A stretch of DNA of 64,000 bases from Chromatiaceae bacterium (GCA_019356535.1 CP037918.1:1520315-1584314), one strand, 5' to 3'; positions 44,751 to 54,089 are shown, counted from the stretch's first letter. Notes: a model not told the origin generated them from the letters alone. A program made the numbers and translations.

Positions 44751-45206
44751 TCACTCCTCGGCGACCACGTTGACCTTCAGCTCCACGTCCACGTCGGTAT
44801 GCAGATGCAACACCACCGTATACTCACCGGTGACACGGAAGGCACCCTCGGGCATGCGCACCTCGGAGCGGGCGATCTCGATACCAGCGTCCCGGCAGGC
44901 AGCAACGATGTCACTGGTGCCCACCGAACCGAACAGCTTGCCTTCCTCACCGGCCTTGTGCGCGATGGTCACACCGTCCTCCAGCGCCTGGATCTGCGCC
45001 TTGCGTGCCTCGGCGGCGGCCAGCTTCTCGGCCTCCTGCTTCTCGAGCTCGGCGCGACGCTCCTCGAACATCTTGATGTTCTCGGGACTGGCAAACACCG
45101 CCTTGCCCTTGGGAATCAGAAAGTTGCGGGCATAACCCGACTTGACGCTCACTTTGTCGCCCAAGGTGCCCAGATTCTCGACTTTTTCCAGCAGAATGAC
45201 TTCCAT
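44751..45206 (-). CDS. rplI: 50S ribosomal protein L9
   Basis: 151 aa. N-terminal [32 protein letters not shown] is the L9 signature (first 32 residues, landmark), followed by the long connecting helix ([20 protein letters not shown]) and the C-terminal RNA-binding domain. Typical length. Last gene of the rpsF-rpsR-DUF2232-rplI unit. Confidence 0.98.
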   Translation of the reverse strand: MEVILLEKVENLGTLGDKVSVKSGYARNFLIPKGKAVFASPENIKMFEERRAELEKQEAEKLAAAEARKAQIQALEDGVTIAHKAGEEGKLFGSVGTSDIVAACRDAGIEIARSEVRMPEGAFRVTGEYTVVLHLHTDVDVELKVNVVAEE

Positions 45207-45247
45207 CGTTTCAAACCCCTTCTCGTTTCGCCCGGGTGCGAGCGATG

Positions 45248-46180
45248 CTACTGCCCCTTGCCAGGGCCCGACGAGCCGTCGGTGTCACCACGCACCCTGG
45301 CCCTGAAATCCAACCAACCGTCGGCGTATCCGGCGATGGCAACGGCCGTGAGGCTGTGCGGCAGGCCGACGATCAACAAAAAGTACAACCCAAACAACCA
45401 GCTCCGTTTGCCGCCGGCCAATGCGACCACCCCGTGGGCCGCAGCCAACCCCTGCAACAGGAACAGCGTCAGGGCCACCACCTGCAACTGTCCGGCCAGA
45501 TTGGGCTGGTCTCCCGCCAGCCCCGCCAGCAGAAGAACCGGCACACCCCACAGCCAGATCCGCGTAACCCGCAGCGCACGGAACTCGCGGCCGAAAGCGC
45601 TCTCGTGCCCGGCCAGCAAAGCCTGCCCCCAGCGCCCGAACATCAGCGCCAGGGACGCCGACAGAGCCCACACCCCGCCGATACCGCCCGGCATCCAGCC
45701 GGCCATGGCCTCCAGCAGAGCACGCTGCTGGTCTTCAGGGACCACCTCGCTGTCCCAGTTGGCGGCCATGTAGTCCTGCAACAGGCCGCCCCAGAAGGCC
45801 GCCGGGTCACTCAGCAACAGGTACTGCACCAGCACCAATGCCATCCCGCCAAGCGCCGCGGCCTCAAGCGCGCGAATCAGCGAACCGCTGCGTCCCAGCA
45901 CCAGCGCCAGCCCCCAGACTGGCAGCCACAGCATCAGCCCCAGCACGCCCAGCACCAGCGGCTGGGCGAACAGCAGGCCGCCCAACAGGACCATGGCCAG
46001 AACCGAGATCCCGACCACCAGCAGTCCCTCACGCGGCCCGTTGCGCAGGGTGGCCAATACCACCAGGCCATTGCTCAGAATCGACAAGGGACTGAGCAAC
46101 AATGCCAGCAACGCCATGACCACCACGGCCATGCTGGCCTGGGTCCTGCCCCGCATCACCGCGACGAGCAGCCCTTTCAT
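45248..46180 (-). CDS. DUF2232 integral membrane protein
   Basis: 310 aa, with about eight hydrophobic helices (e.g. [20 protein letters not shown] near 17-36, [20 protein letters not shown] near 53-72). The position between rpsR and rplI is characteristic of the DUF2232 protein in gammaproteobacteria, related to YybS. Function unknown; S-component-like transport has been suggested for relatives. Same strand and likely the same transcript as the ribosomal genes. Confidence 0.85.
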   Translation of the reverse strand: MKGLLVAVMRGRTQASMAVVVMALLALLLSPLSILSNGLVVLATLRNGPREGLLVVGISVLAMVLLGGLLFAQPLVLGVLGLMLWLPVWGLALVLGRSGSLIRALEAAALGGMALVLVQYLLLSDPAAFWGGLLQDYMAANWDSEVVPEDQQRALLEAMAGWMPGGIGGVWALSASLALMFGRWGQALLAGHESAFGREFRALRVTRIWLWGVPVLLLAGLAGDQPNLAGQLQVVALTLFLLQGLAAAHGVVALAGGKRSWLFGLYFLLIVGLPHSLTAVAIAGYADGWLDFRARVRGDTDGSSGPGKGQ

Positions 46181-46235
46181 ACGGTTCCCCCGTTCAGGGG
46201 CGGACGCCGCTCACGGCGCCCGACCCGGCAGCCGT

Positions 46236-46460
46236 TCAGTGGCTGTCGGTGTACGGCAGCAGTGCCAGGAAGCGCGCACGCTTGACCGCGGTGGCCAGCT
46301 GGCGCTGGTACTTGGCGCTGGTGCCGGTAATGCGGCTCGGCACGATCTTGCCGGTCTCGCTGATGTTCTGCTTGAGCAGGTTGAGATCCTTGTAATCGAT
46401 CTCCTTGATGCCCTCAGCTGTGAATCGGCAGTACTTGCGACGACGATAGAAACGCGACAT
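46236..46460 (-). CDS. rpsR: 30S ribosomal protein S18
   Basis: 74 aa. Matches S18 throughout: [61 protein letters not shown] at the end. Starts 18 bases after the rpsF stop; S6 and S18 form a heterodimer on the small-subunit platform. Confidence 0.98.
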   Translation of the reverse strand: MSRFYRRRKYCRFTAEGIKEIDYKDLNLLKQNISETGKIVPSRITGTSAKYQRQLATAVKRARFLALLPYTDSH

Positions 46461-46478
46461 TTCAACGACTCCTCTGGA

Positions 46479-46832
46479 TTAGGAAGCGGCAGCTTCGGGG
46501 GCTTCGTTCTTGTCATCCTCACGCGCCAGCGGCGAGGGCTCGGTGATGGCCTCTTCGCGGCGGATGGTCAGATGACGCAGCACGGCATCGTTGAAACGGA
46601 AAGCGCTCTCCAGCTCGGCCAGCGCGTTCTTGCTGCACTCGATGTTCATCAGCACGTAGTGCGCCTTGTGCAGCTTGTTGATGGGATAAGCCAGCTGGCG
46701 GCGACCCCAGTCCTCAAGACGGTGGATGGTGCCGCCATCGCCCTCGATGATGGACTTGTAGCGGTCCACCATGGCGGGGACCTGCTCGCTCTGGTCCGGA
46801 TGGACCAGGAACACGATTTCGTAATGACGCAT
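46479..46832 (-). CDS. rpsF: 30S ribosomal protein S6
   Basis: 117 aa. [21 protein letters not shown] start, [28 protein letters not shown] core, and an acidic C-terminal tail ([13 protein letters not shown]). First gene of its unit with its own promoter (46913-46941) and a structured leader (46840-46876). Confidence 0.98.
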   Translation of the reverse strand: MRHYEIVFLVHPDQSEQVPAMVDRYKSIIEGDGGTIHRLEDWGRRQLAYPINKLHKAHYVLMNIECSKNALAELESAFRFNDAVLRHLTIRREEAITEPSPLAREDDKNEAPEAAAS

Positions 46833-46839
46833 TGTAGCT

Positions 46840-46876
46840 CCTCACGGTTTGACAGCCTCCCGCATCCGCGGTGAGG
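46840..46876 (-). promoter_or_regulatory. Structured leader of rpsF, possible S6:S18 binding motif
   Basis: In the mRNA a stem CCUCAC / GUGAGG encloses a purine-rich internal region with CCG, CGGGAGGCUG and AAACCG; the stem ends just before the rpsF ribosome-binding site. Known S6:S18 leader motifs are hairpins next to the rpsF start with a conserved CCG, through which the S6:S18 complex represses its own operon. The assignment is by position and shape. Confidence 0.5.
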
Positions 46877-46912
46877 CAAGGAGAACCCGGCACTACCGGG
46901 TCGAAGCGCGCG

Positions 46913-46941
46913 ATTCTAGAGAAGGCTGGAGCGCAATGCAA
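46913..46941 (-). promoter_or_regulatory. Sigma-70 promoter of rpsF-rpsR-DUF2232-rplI
   Basis: Minus strand -35 TTGCAT (46936-46941), 17 bases, -10 TAGAAT (46913-46918). Predicted start about 70 bases before rpsF, giving a leader that contains the S6-type hairpin. Confidence 0.7.
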
Positions 46942-47066
46942 GCCGGCCTGCTCAGCCCGCGAGAGGATGGCGCCGCGCCCAGGCACGAAGGTCGCCCCGT
47001 TGACGCGTCTTGGCAAGTGCCGGAGGCAAAAATCTGGCGTCTCAACAAAAGTTTGATGCTGACCGT

Positions 47067-47816
47067 TCAGGTACGCCGCTGGCGCAGCGCTTCGTACAGG
47101 CAGATGCCGGCGGCGACCGAGACGTTGAGACTCTCGACCTGCCCAAGCATGGGCAAGCGTACCAGCTGGTCGCAGGCCTCGCGGGTGAGCCGACGCAGGC
47201 CGCCGCCCTCGGCGCCCATGACAAGACCGAGCGGACCGGTGAGATCAGCCTCGAACAGGCTCCTCTCGGCCTCGCCTGCGGTACCGACCAGGAAGACACG
47301 GTGCTCGTCCTGCAGACGGCGTAGGGTGCGCGCCAGGTTGGTCACCTGGAAGAAGGGCACCGTCTCGGCCGCACCGCTGGCAACCTTGCAGGCGACCGGG
47401 GTGAGACCGGCCGATCGGTCGGCCGGGGCGATCACCGCTTGCACGCCGGCCGCGTCGGCGGTGCGCAGGCAGGCGCCCAGGTTGTGTGGGTCGGTGACCC
47501 CGTCGAGGATCAGCAACAGGGGCGGCACCTCCAGGCCGGCGAGCAGCGCTTCCAGCTCGGATTCAGAACGCGCCGAGGGGGCCTCGACCCGCGCCAGCGC
47601 CCCCTGGTGATTAGCCCCCCCGGCCAGGGCATCGAGCTCGCGCCGCTCGACCCGCCGCACGGGCACACCCTGCTCGCGGGCCCGCTCCACCAGCGCCTGC
47701 AAGCGACGATCGCGCCGGCGCGCATCCACGCGCAGCTCGTGCACCCGGCCACCGTGGCCCAGCGCAGCGCGCACCGCGTGCAGTCCGGCCACCCAGTGTC
47801 CCGCCTCCCCATTCAC
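47067..47816 (-). CDS. rlmB: 23S rRNA (guanosine-2251-2'-O-)-methyltransferase
   Basis: SpoU/TrmH-family (SPOUT) methyltransferase acting on G2251 of the peptidyl-transferase P-loop. 249 aa. N-terminal substrate domain (HWVAGLHAVRAAL...RVHELRVDARRRDRR as landmark) and trefoil-knot motifs LILDGVTDPHNLGACLRTADAAG, LVMGAEGGGLRRL and LPMLGQVESLNVSVAAGICLYE, each cited as a landmark. The start overlaps the rnr stop by four bases (ATGA), the classic rnr-rlmB coupling. Confidence 0.96.
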   Translation of the reverse strand: MNGEAGHWVAGLHAVRAALGHGGRVHELRVDARRRDRRLQALVERAREQGVPVRRVERRELDALAGGANHQGALARVEAPSARSESELEALLAGLEVPPLLLILDGVTDPHNLGACLRTADAAGVQAVIAPADRSAGLTPVACKVASGAAETVPFFQVTNLARTLRRLQDEHRVFLVGTAGEAERSLFEADLTGPLGLVMGAEGGGLRRLTREACDQLVRLPMLGQVESLNVSVAAGICLYEALRQRRT

Positions 47817-50440
47817 GAGCGCGACTTGCCCCGTCGGCGTGCCGGGTGACGCTGGCCGGCAGCCTTCTTCGCAGCCTTCTTCGCAGCCTTCTTGCCGGCT
47901 TTCTTGCCAACCTTTTTGGCCGCCTTCTTGTGGGCGGTCTTCTTGGACGCCTTGCCGGTCGACGACTTCCTGCTTGCCTTCTTGCCCCCCTTCCTGGTCT
48001 GGCCAGTCCCTTTGCCGCTTGCCTCCTCGCTACCGCCCGAACGCCCCCAGCCCGGCACCGCCGGTCGCCAGACATTGCCCTCGGCCGCTTTCTCTTTCGC
48101 CGGGGACGGATCTTCCGTGGACTGCTTAGCGTCCGGCTTGCGCGAGGACGACGTATCATCTGTCGTCTCGGCCTTGCGCCTTTCCCGATCGCGATCCCGA
48201 TCCCGACCGCGCCGGCGACCGCCTCGCCGCGCGCCCTCGTCCTCCTGCCCGCGACCATCGGCGAGCACGAAGTCGATCTTGCGCTCATCCATGTTCACCG
48301 CGGCCACTTGCACGCGAATCCGATCGCCCAGGCGATAAACCTTGCCGCTGCGCTCGCCAGTGAGACGGTGGCCAATGGGATCGAATTGAAAGTAGTCGCG
48401 GTCCAGCGCGGTGATGTGCACCAGACCGGTCACATAGATGTCGGCCAGCTCAACGAACAGGCCAAAGCTGTTGACGCTGACGATCAGCCCCTCGAACACC
48501 TGCCCAACCTTGTCGAGCATGAACTCGCACTTGAGCGCATCGGCCGAGTCGCGCGAGGCCTCGTCGGCACGGCGCTCGTTGGCGGAACAGTGCTCGGCCA
48601 TGGTCTGCAGCTGCGTGTGGCTGTAGCTGAACTCGGCCGGCTTGCTGCCCGTGAGCAGGTGGCGGATGGCCCGGTGCACCATGAGGTCGGGATAGCGCCG
48701 GATCGGCGAGGTAAAGTGCGTGTAGGCCTCGAGCGCCAGGCCGAAGTGGCCCTTGTTCTCGGCGGCGTAGACCGCCTGCATCATGGAGCGCAGCAGCACG
48801 GTCTGAATCAGGTGGTAATCGGGCCGGTCCTTCGCCTGCTCGAGCAGCTCGGCATAATCCTTGGCGGAGGGATGAGGCATGCCACCAAGACGCAGGCCAA
48901 GCTCCGCCAGGAACTGTTGCAGGTCCTCGAGCTTCTCCTCGCTGGGCGGCTCGTGGTTGCGGAACATCGCCGGCATCCGCTTGCGCAGCAGGTGCCGCGC
49001 CGCCGCCACGTTGGCCGCCAGCATGCACTCCTCAATCATGCGATGGGCATCGTGGCGCTCCAGCGGGATCACCTCGGCCACCTTGCCGTTGTCGTCAAAA
49101 CGGAACTTGGTCTCGACCGAGTCGAAGTCGATGGCGCCACGCTGCTCGCGCGCCGCATGCAGCACCTTGTAGAGGGCATGCAGGTCACGCAGATGCGGCA
49201 ACACGTGTGCGAAACGTTCGCACAGTTCGGGATCGCCGTGTTCGAGCATGTCGCGCACCTGATCGTAGGTCAGGCGTGCGTGTGAGTTCATCACCCCCTC
49301 GAAGAAGCGCGAGCGGTACATCTTGCCCTTGGCGTCGAAGTACATCTCGGCCACCATGCACAGGCGATCGACATGCGGGTTGATCGAGCACAGCCCGTTG
49401 GACAGCACCTCGGGGAGCATGGGTACCACCCGGTCGGGGAAGTACACCGAAGTGGCGCGGTTGTAGGCCTCGCGGTCGAGCGGACTGTCGGGCTGCACAT
49501 AGGCCGAAACATCGGCAATGGCCACCAGCAGGCGCCAGCCCTTGGGCGTGGGCTGGCAGTAAACCGCGTCGTCGAAGTCGCGCGCGTCCTCGCCGTCGAT
49601 GGTCACCAGCGGTGTCTTGCGCAGGTCCACCCGGCCCTGTTTGGCCGCCTCGGGCACCTCCTCGCCGAACCCGGCGATCTGCTCGAGCACATCGGCCGGC
49701 CACTCGACCGGGATGTCGTGGGCACGGATGGCGACATCGGTCTCCATCCCCGGCGCCATATGGTCGCCCAGCACCTCGACGATGTGACCGATGGGCTGGC
49801 GCCACTCGGTGGGGTGCTCATCGATGGCCACAACCACCACCTGCCCATCCTCGGCATCGCCAAGCTGGTCAGGCGGTACCAGGATCTGCTGCGGGATGCG
49901 CTTGTTGTCAGGCAGCACGAAGGCCACCCCCTTCTCTACATGCAAACGGCCCACCAGCTTGGAGAAGGCGCGCTCGAGCACCTCGATGACAACCCCTTCC
50001 TTGCGCCCGCGCCGGTCGGTACCCGAGACCTGAGCGACCACACGGTCGCCGTGCCAGACCTTGCGCATCTCGCGCGGCACCAGGAACAGGTCGTCGCCAC
50101 CGTCGTCGGGCTTGAGAAAACCGAAGCCATCGGGGTGACCGATCACCCGCCCGGGGATCATGTCGGCATGGTTCACCCGACAATAGCCACCGCGCCGGTT
50201 ACGGATCAACTGGCCATCACGGATCATGGCGCGCAAACGACGAGACAGAGCCTCGCGCCGATCCTCCTCCAGCAGACCGAGCGCCTCGGCCAGCTCGTCG
50301 AACGAGAGGGGGCAGCCCAGCTCGTCGATGACCTCCATGATGAACTCACGGCTGGGGATGGGGTTGTCGTACTTCTGCGCCTCACGCGCGAAATTCGGGT
50401 CCTTGGCGCGCAGGCCGCGCGACTTGCTTCTTCTTGCCAC
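47813..50440 (-). CDS. rnr: Ribonuclease R
   Basis: Processive 3-prime to 5-prime exoribonuclease of the RNase II family that degrades structured RNA. 875 aa. N-terminal HTH_12 domain, cold-shock domains, RNB domain with the metal-binding DGEDARDFDDAVY near residue 278, and an S1 domain near 640-730. The C-terminal 70 residues are a low-complexity lysine tail with repeated KKAAKK units (DNA 47866-47950). Lys-rich tails of RNase R aid helicase activity and tmRNA-SmpB contact. Co-transcribed with rlmB. Confidence 0.97.
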   Translation of the reverse strand: MARRSKSRGLRAKDPNFAREAQKYDNPIPSREFIMEVIDELGCPLSFDELAEALGLLEEDRREALSRRLRAMIRDGQLIRNRRGGYCRVNHADMIPGRVIGHPDGFGFLKPDDGGDDLFLVPREMRKVWHGDRVVAQVSGTDRRGRKEGVVIEVLERAFSKLVGRLHVEKGVAFVLPDNKRIPQQILVPPDQLGDAEDGQVVVVAIDEHPTEWRQPIGHIVEVLGDHMAPGMETDVAIRAHDIPVEWPADVLEQIAGFGEEVPEAAKQGRVDLRKTPLVTIDGEDARDFDDAVYCQPTPKGWRLLVAIADVSAYVQPDSPLDREAYNRATSVYFPDRVVPMLPEVLSNGLCSINPHVDRLCMVAEMYFDAKGKMYRSRFFEGVMNSHARLTYDQVRDMLEHGDPELCERFAHVLPHLRDLHALYKVLHAAREQRGAIDFDSVETKFRFDDNGKVAEVIPLERHDAHRMIEECMLAANVAAARHLLRKRMPAMFRNHEPPSEEKLEDLQQFLAELGLRLGGMPHPSAKDYAELLEQAKDRPDYHLIQTVLLRSMMQAVYAAENKGHFGLALEAYTHFTSPIRRYPDLMVHRAIRHLLTGSKPAEFSYSHTQLQTMAEHCSANERRADEASRDSADALKCEFMLDKVGQVFEGLIVSVNSFGLFVELADIYVTGLVHITALDRDYFQFDPIGHRLTGERSGKVYRLGDRIRVQVAAVNMDERKIDFVLADGRGQEDEGARRGGRRRGRDRDRDRERRKAETTDDTSSSRKPDAKQSTEDPSPAKEKAAEGNVWRPAVPGWGRSGGSEEASGKGTGQTRKGGKKASRKSSTGKASKKTAHKKAAKKVGKKAGKKAAKKAAKKAAGQRHPARRRGKSRS

Positions 50441-50479
50441 TCAATTTTTGCCTTTCTGGAATCGTGGCGACATTGTACG

Positions 50480-50508
50480 TTGACAAGCCGCTCCTGTCGC
50501 TGTAGATT
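50480..50508 (+). promoter_or_regulatory. Sigma-70 promoter of tRNA-Leu
   Basis: -35 TTGACA (perfect, 50480-50485), 17-base spacer, -10 TAGATT (50503-50508). A GC-rich discriminator (ACGCGCCC) follows, as expected for a stringently controlled stable-RNA promoter. The tRNA begins 21 bases after the -10. Confidence 0.8.
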
Positions 50509-50528
50509 ACGCGCCCTCAGCTGCTCAT

Positions 50529-50615
50529 GCCTGGGTGGTGAAATTGGTAGACACGCTAGCTTCAGGTGCTAGTGGGGGTGACCCCGTGGAGGTTCAAGTC
50601 CTCTCCCAGGCACCA
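50529..50615 (+). tRNA. tRNA-Leu (anticodon CAG)
   Basis: Acceptor arm GCCTGGG (50529-50535) pairs with CCCAGGC (50605-50611), discriminator A and encoded CCA. D-arm TGGTGAAATTGGTAGACACG, anticodon stem CTAGC / GCTAG with loop TTCAGGT (anticodon CAG, decoding CUG), a long class II variable arm (TGGGGGTGACCCCG) and T-loop GGTTCAAGTCC. 87 bases including CCA. Confidence 0.97.
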
Positions 50616-50623
50616 TAAACCGG

Positions 50624-50651
50624 AAGGCCCGCTCCTTGAGCGGGCCTTTTT
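50624..50651 (+). terminator. Rho-independent terminator of tRNA-Leu
   Basis: Stem GGCCCGCTC / GAGCGGGCC with loop CTT, followed by TTTTT, nine bases after the tRNA CCA. Confidence 0.92.
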
Positions 50652-51152
50652 CATTGCCCCCTCCCCACAAATAGGGAGCCTCTTGGCCCACCTGCTTCTC
50701 GCTGGGCGCACGCGCTTTCAACGCCGCTGGCAGGCGTGTCAGCGAGAAGACACACGTCATGAGGCACTGTTCCTCTCGTTGCGCTCCGCCACCATGAACT
50801 GGCACTCCGCGAGGCCGCCAAAGCCGGCCGGACCCGCACGACGCACCCAGTCACCATCCTCTAACTGGTCATCCCCCCCCCCGGGACAATGCCAGCCGGA
50901 GAGGTGACGCAACAGCACAAGGAGAAACGGTCCTGCTATCAGATCGACAGCGGATTGCGCAGGCGGCTGCGCCGCCCGGTAGAACTGCCGGGGCGTGCCG
51001 ACCAGCGCCACCGACAAGAAGAAAGCCAGCGTTGGACGCCTCCCTTCTATGACCTGCGCCGCAAGGCCAGACACGTCGAGCAGGCTAACACCCTGCCCCA
51101 CCGCTGCTTTCTGGACACCCACGATCGCCCGGTTCCCGGCGCCCGCCTCTGC
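50652..51152. other. 500-base stretch without a confident gene; contains a C10 tract
   Basis: No recognisable protein, RNA or mobile element. A run of ten C lies at 50873-50882. A GTG-started minus-strand frame (50757-51122) downstream of the phosphatase/ARH gene has a hydrophobic middle, but no ribosome-binding site and no recognisable motif. Its frame crosses the C tract, so a single-base slip would change it. Possibly a decayed gene. Confidence 0.4.
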
Positions 51153-52841
51153 TTAACAAGGAGGATATTTGGCGAGCACCCAGTCATTATCTCGAGCTCC
51201 CTCATATTCCCCGATGCGCCACCGCTTCATCTCGAAGAGATCTCCGGCAATTTCCGTGATGACCTCGCGCAGCTCCAGCGGTTCCAGCCAGCGGCGTGGT
51301 ATTTGCGCCGTGCCGCCGGACGCACCCAGGAGGTTGCCGGTGATCGCTCCGGTGGAATCGGTATCGCCGTCGTGGTTGATGGCAAGAAGCACACCTGCCT
51401 CGAAACTGTCGGCGACCAGGGCGCAGTAGAGCGATATGGCCAGCGCTTCCTCGGCCACCCAGCCTTCGCCCAACTGCCGGATTGCAGCCGCAGGCTCGAC
51501 CTCTTCCGACGCCAGTTGCTCGGCCTGTTCGATGGCCCGTAGCGTCTCTTCGTGATGCTCGTGACGCGTCAGGCAGGCCTTTGCCGTCATCAGACTGTCA
51601 TGGAGGCTGGCGCCATCAACCAGGCCCAGCACCACAACCGCCAGCACCCCCGCTGCCAGATAACCGGTAGGGTGGCCATGCGTCAGTTGGGCCAGTTCAC
51701 AGCCCAGGCGGAACGTTTCCTCCACCGGCGTTTCAGGGTGCCAGTGCCAAGCGAAGAGCCCCACGGGGGCAATACGCATAACACCACCACAGCCCTTGCT
51801 GTTGTTGCGTGCGGGGTCGCCAAAACTGGTTTTTTGCCGCAGAGCGTCAAGACAGGTGTTGCCGGGTGCCCGGCGGTTGTGTAGTGCCCGCTGTTTGTAC
51901 AGCCAACCTTCCTTGCCCTCATACAGTTCACAGGCTGGCGTCTCGCCCTGTGTCTTTAGCCAACGCAGGTAGGCGTGATCCGTCACTCCTGAATAGGTTG
52001 TGATGCCACGCATGCAATCTCGCACCCACCCCCGAATGAGCCCTTCCGCAGTGAACAACGTCATCTGGGTATCATCGGTGATGGCACCGAGCCGGCCGTA
52101 GGCCGGCACGTAGTCGGCAATACCGTCCGGGCCGAACTGCGCCAGAATCTGGGCACGCTTCATGAACTCGACCGGCGCACCCAGGGCATCGCCTACAGCG
52201 CCGCCCAGCAGACAGCCGAGAAAACGATCGCGCACAGTATCGGCCTCCTCCTCCCGAGACGTCCATAGCGGAATCGGGGGTGAGATGACACGCGCAAGCG
52301 GTCTCTGCCGCCGAACATAGGCCTCCTGCTCCCGCGTCTCGATCGCACCAGGCCGCGCTCTGCGCACCTGCCGGATCGCCGTCTCGGGATCCGCACCAAG
52401 CTCGACCAGCAGGCAGGCGGCTATCATACCGGTGCGCCCCAGACCGCCCTTGCAGTGAACAAGAATCCTTTCGCCTTCCTCCAGACGCCGGCGCAGGCGG
52501 CGACTGATGGCCTGCCACTCCGCGTCACTTTCCGCCAGGGGGACACCGCCGTCAGGAATGGGAAACCGCTCATAGTGAAGCCCATAGGAGGCGACCATCA
52601 TGCCGATATCGGCGACCTGCAGGGCCTGCAGCTCGTGGTCCTCCAGCAGGTTGAGGATTGTGGTTGCGCCCCAACGCCGAATCGTCTCCAGGTCGGCGGC
52701 AAGATCGCGCGACCAGTCACCCGACAATGCGCCCCGCTGGACCTTGCCCGGGCATAAGGTCAAACCGATCTGCCCCGGCACGCCCTCGGGCTGCACAGTG
52801 TCGATACGCAGAGGATGAGTGTGACTCGTTCTCAGTACCAT
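51153..52841 (-). CDS. Dual-specificity phosphatase fused to ADP-ribosylglycohydrolase
   Basis: 562 aa from ATG 52841, preceded by AGGA; a GTG nine codons upstream is less likely. The N-terminal part (about 1-190) is a cysteine phosphatase: general acid region PIPDGGVP and P-loop HCKGGLGRTG with Cys130 and Arg136. The C-terminal part (about 205-555) is an ARH/DraG-type hydrolase: GCLLGGAVGDALGAPVEF, AITDDTQMTLF and NHDGDTDSTGAITGN carry the two-metal aspartates. The product could remove both phosphate and ADP-ribose marks, or act on ADP-ribose-phosphate compounds. Cytosolic, alone on its strand. Confidence 0.9.
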   Translation of the reverse strand: MVLRTSHTHPLRIDTVQPEGVPGQIGLTLCPGKVQRGALSGDWSRDLAADLETIRRWGATTILNLLEDHELQALQVADIGMMVASYGLHYERFPIPDGGVPLAESDAEWQAISRRLRRRLEEGERILVHCKGGLGRTGMIAACLLVELGADPETAIRQVRRARPGAIETREQEAYVRRQRPLARVISPPIPLWTSREEEADTVRDRFLGCLLGGAVGDALGAPVEFMKRAQILAQFGPDGIADYVPAYGRLGAITDDTQMTLFTAEGLIRGWVRDCMRGITTYSGVTDHAYLRWLKTQGETPACELYEGKEGWLYKQRALHNRRAPGNTCLDALRQKTSFGDPARNNSKGCGGVMRIAPVGLFAWHWHPETPVEETFRLGCELAQLTHGHPTGYLAAGVLAVVVLGLVDGASLHDSLMTAKACLTRHEHHEETLRAIEQAEQLASEEVEPAAAIRQLGEGWVAEEALAISLYCALVADSFEAGVLLAINHDGDTDSTGAITGNLLGASGGTAQIPRRWLEPLELREVITEIAGDLFEMKRWRIGEYEGARDNDWVLAKYPPC

Positions 52842-52985
52842 CGCTTCCTGTCCTGATCTTGCGGACACCTGCAGAGAAAACTGCCAGACCTCTTCTCGTC
52901 CGTATATCCCCGGGACATCAGTCTCATCACAGGGCTGGCCAGAGTGGGACAGACTTGTTTCGCGCGCCAGGCCGTGCGCATGAAA

Positions 52986-53897
52986 TCAGACAGAAAACCA
53001 CTCCGGAACGGCACCTTTACGAAACCGTTGTGTGAACCAGTCCAACGCCTTGCCCGGGTTGCGGCTTGGCCAGGCATAGAAAAGCGCGTGTCGGGTGGAC
53101 CGGCCGTCTTCCGTCGCCTTGATGACGAGTTCACCGGCCGCAATCTCCGCGGCGATCAGATGCACTGGAAGATAGCCCACGCCGAGACCACGCTTCTGTG
53201 CCTCGCGCTTCATGATCAGATCCGGCACCGTGAACACGGGCTGGCCGGGCAGCAGCCCTACCGTTCTGGGCGGCAGCCCACGTGAGCTGTCGGCGGCGGC
53301 GACGGCCCGGTGCTGTCGAATCAGATCATTGGTCAATGGTTCGGGTTCATCCGCCAGGGGATGATCGGGAGCCACGGCAAACACGAACTCGACCTCTCCC
53401 AGGGGATGCACCGCATACCCCCCTCCCGGAGGGCCATCCCCGGGAGCGCCGATAACCAGATCAGCCCGCCCGGAAACCAGCGCATCCCAGGTTCCGCCCA
53501 ATACTTCGGTGGAGATCCGCAGCCGGGTATCCGACACCTCATCATAGAAAGCCTCGCAGAGCGCCAGCACCTTGTCCACGGGAATGAGATCTTCCACTGC
53601 AATGCGCAACTCCGCCTCCCAGCCGGTGGCGATGCGCCGGACGTTGCGCACCAGGCCATCGGCCATCCTGAGCAGATCGCGCCCTTCGCGCAGCAATGCC
53701 TCGCCGGCGGGCGTGAGGCGCGCGCGATGCCCGCGCCGGTCGAACAGGGCCACGTCCAGGCTGTCCTCGAGCTTCTGGATGGCATAGGTCACCGACGAGG
53801 GGACGCGGTGGAGTTCCTCGGCCGCACCGGCAAAGCTGCCACGGCGCGCGATGGCATCCAGAACCAGCAGGGCATCCAGGTTGATCTCGGGCTTCAT
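52986..53897 (-). CDS. LysR-family transcriptional regulator
   Basis: 303 aa. N-terminal winged helix (about 5-65) with GSFAGAAEELHRVPSSVTYAIQKLE and LFDRRGHRARLTPAG as landmarks; effector-binding domain from about residue 92. Divergent from the OYE-MFS pair, which it probably controls, as is usual for LysR neighbours. The inducer is unknown, perhaps an electrophile if the target is an OYE. A perfect palindrome lies 14 bases upstream of its start. Confidence 0.92.
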   Translation of the reverse strand: MKPEINLDALLVLDAIARRGSFAGAAEELHRVPSSVTYAIQKLEDSLDVALFDRRGHRARLTPAGEALLREGRDLLRMADGLVRNVRRIATGWEAELRIAVEDLIPVDKVLALCEAFYDEVSDTRLRISTEVLGGTWDALVSGRADLVIGAPGDGPPGGGYAVHPLGEVEFVFAVAPDHPLADEPEPLTNDLIRQHRAVAAADSSRGLPPRTVGLLPGQPVFTVPDLIMKREAQKRGLGVGYLPVHLIAAEIAAGELVIKATEDGRSTRHALFYAWPSRNPGKALDWFTQRFRKGAVPEWFSV

Positions 53898-53910
53898 ATT
53901 CGATTTTTTC

Positions 53911-53933
53911 GAAAAAACAGCACGTGTTTTTTC
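53911..53933. promoter_or_regulatory. Palindrome in the LysR/OYE intergenic region, likely operator
   Basis: Perfect 9-5-9 inverted repeat GAAAAAACA / TGTTTTTTC, AT-rich in GC-rich surroundings, with a smaller TTCGA / TCGAA palindrome next to it at 53899-53913. It lies directly upstream of lysR, the usual place of the autoregulatory site. LysR sites often contain T-N11-A. Confidence 0.55.
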
Positions 53934-54089
53934 ACTATATCTCGAGGCTGCGCCTTTTTACCATGCGCCTTGTTGTTCGAATGAGTGAATCGAGCAGGAA
54001 TGGCATCGACCCATATCGAGACCTGGCTGTCCAATGGAGCGCGCATCCACCCGATTCACTCAAGCCACCCACATCTGGAGACTCGGAAA

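Noticed and set aside
47866..47950. Tandem repeat in the rnr 3-prime end as a separate element
   Set aside because: It encodes the in-frame KKAAKK-type tail of RNase R and is explained by coding constraint.
47846..49285. Long plus-strand frame opposite rnr
   Set aside because: Shadow of the RNB domain and lysine tail; low-complexity start and no domain.
50757..51122. 121-aa minus-strand frame after the phosphatase/ARH gene
   Set aside because: GTG start without ribosome-binding site, no family resemblance, and the frame depends on a C10 tract. Left as unassigned sequence.
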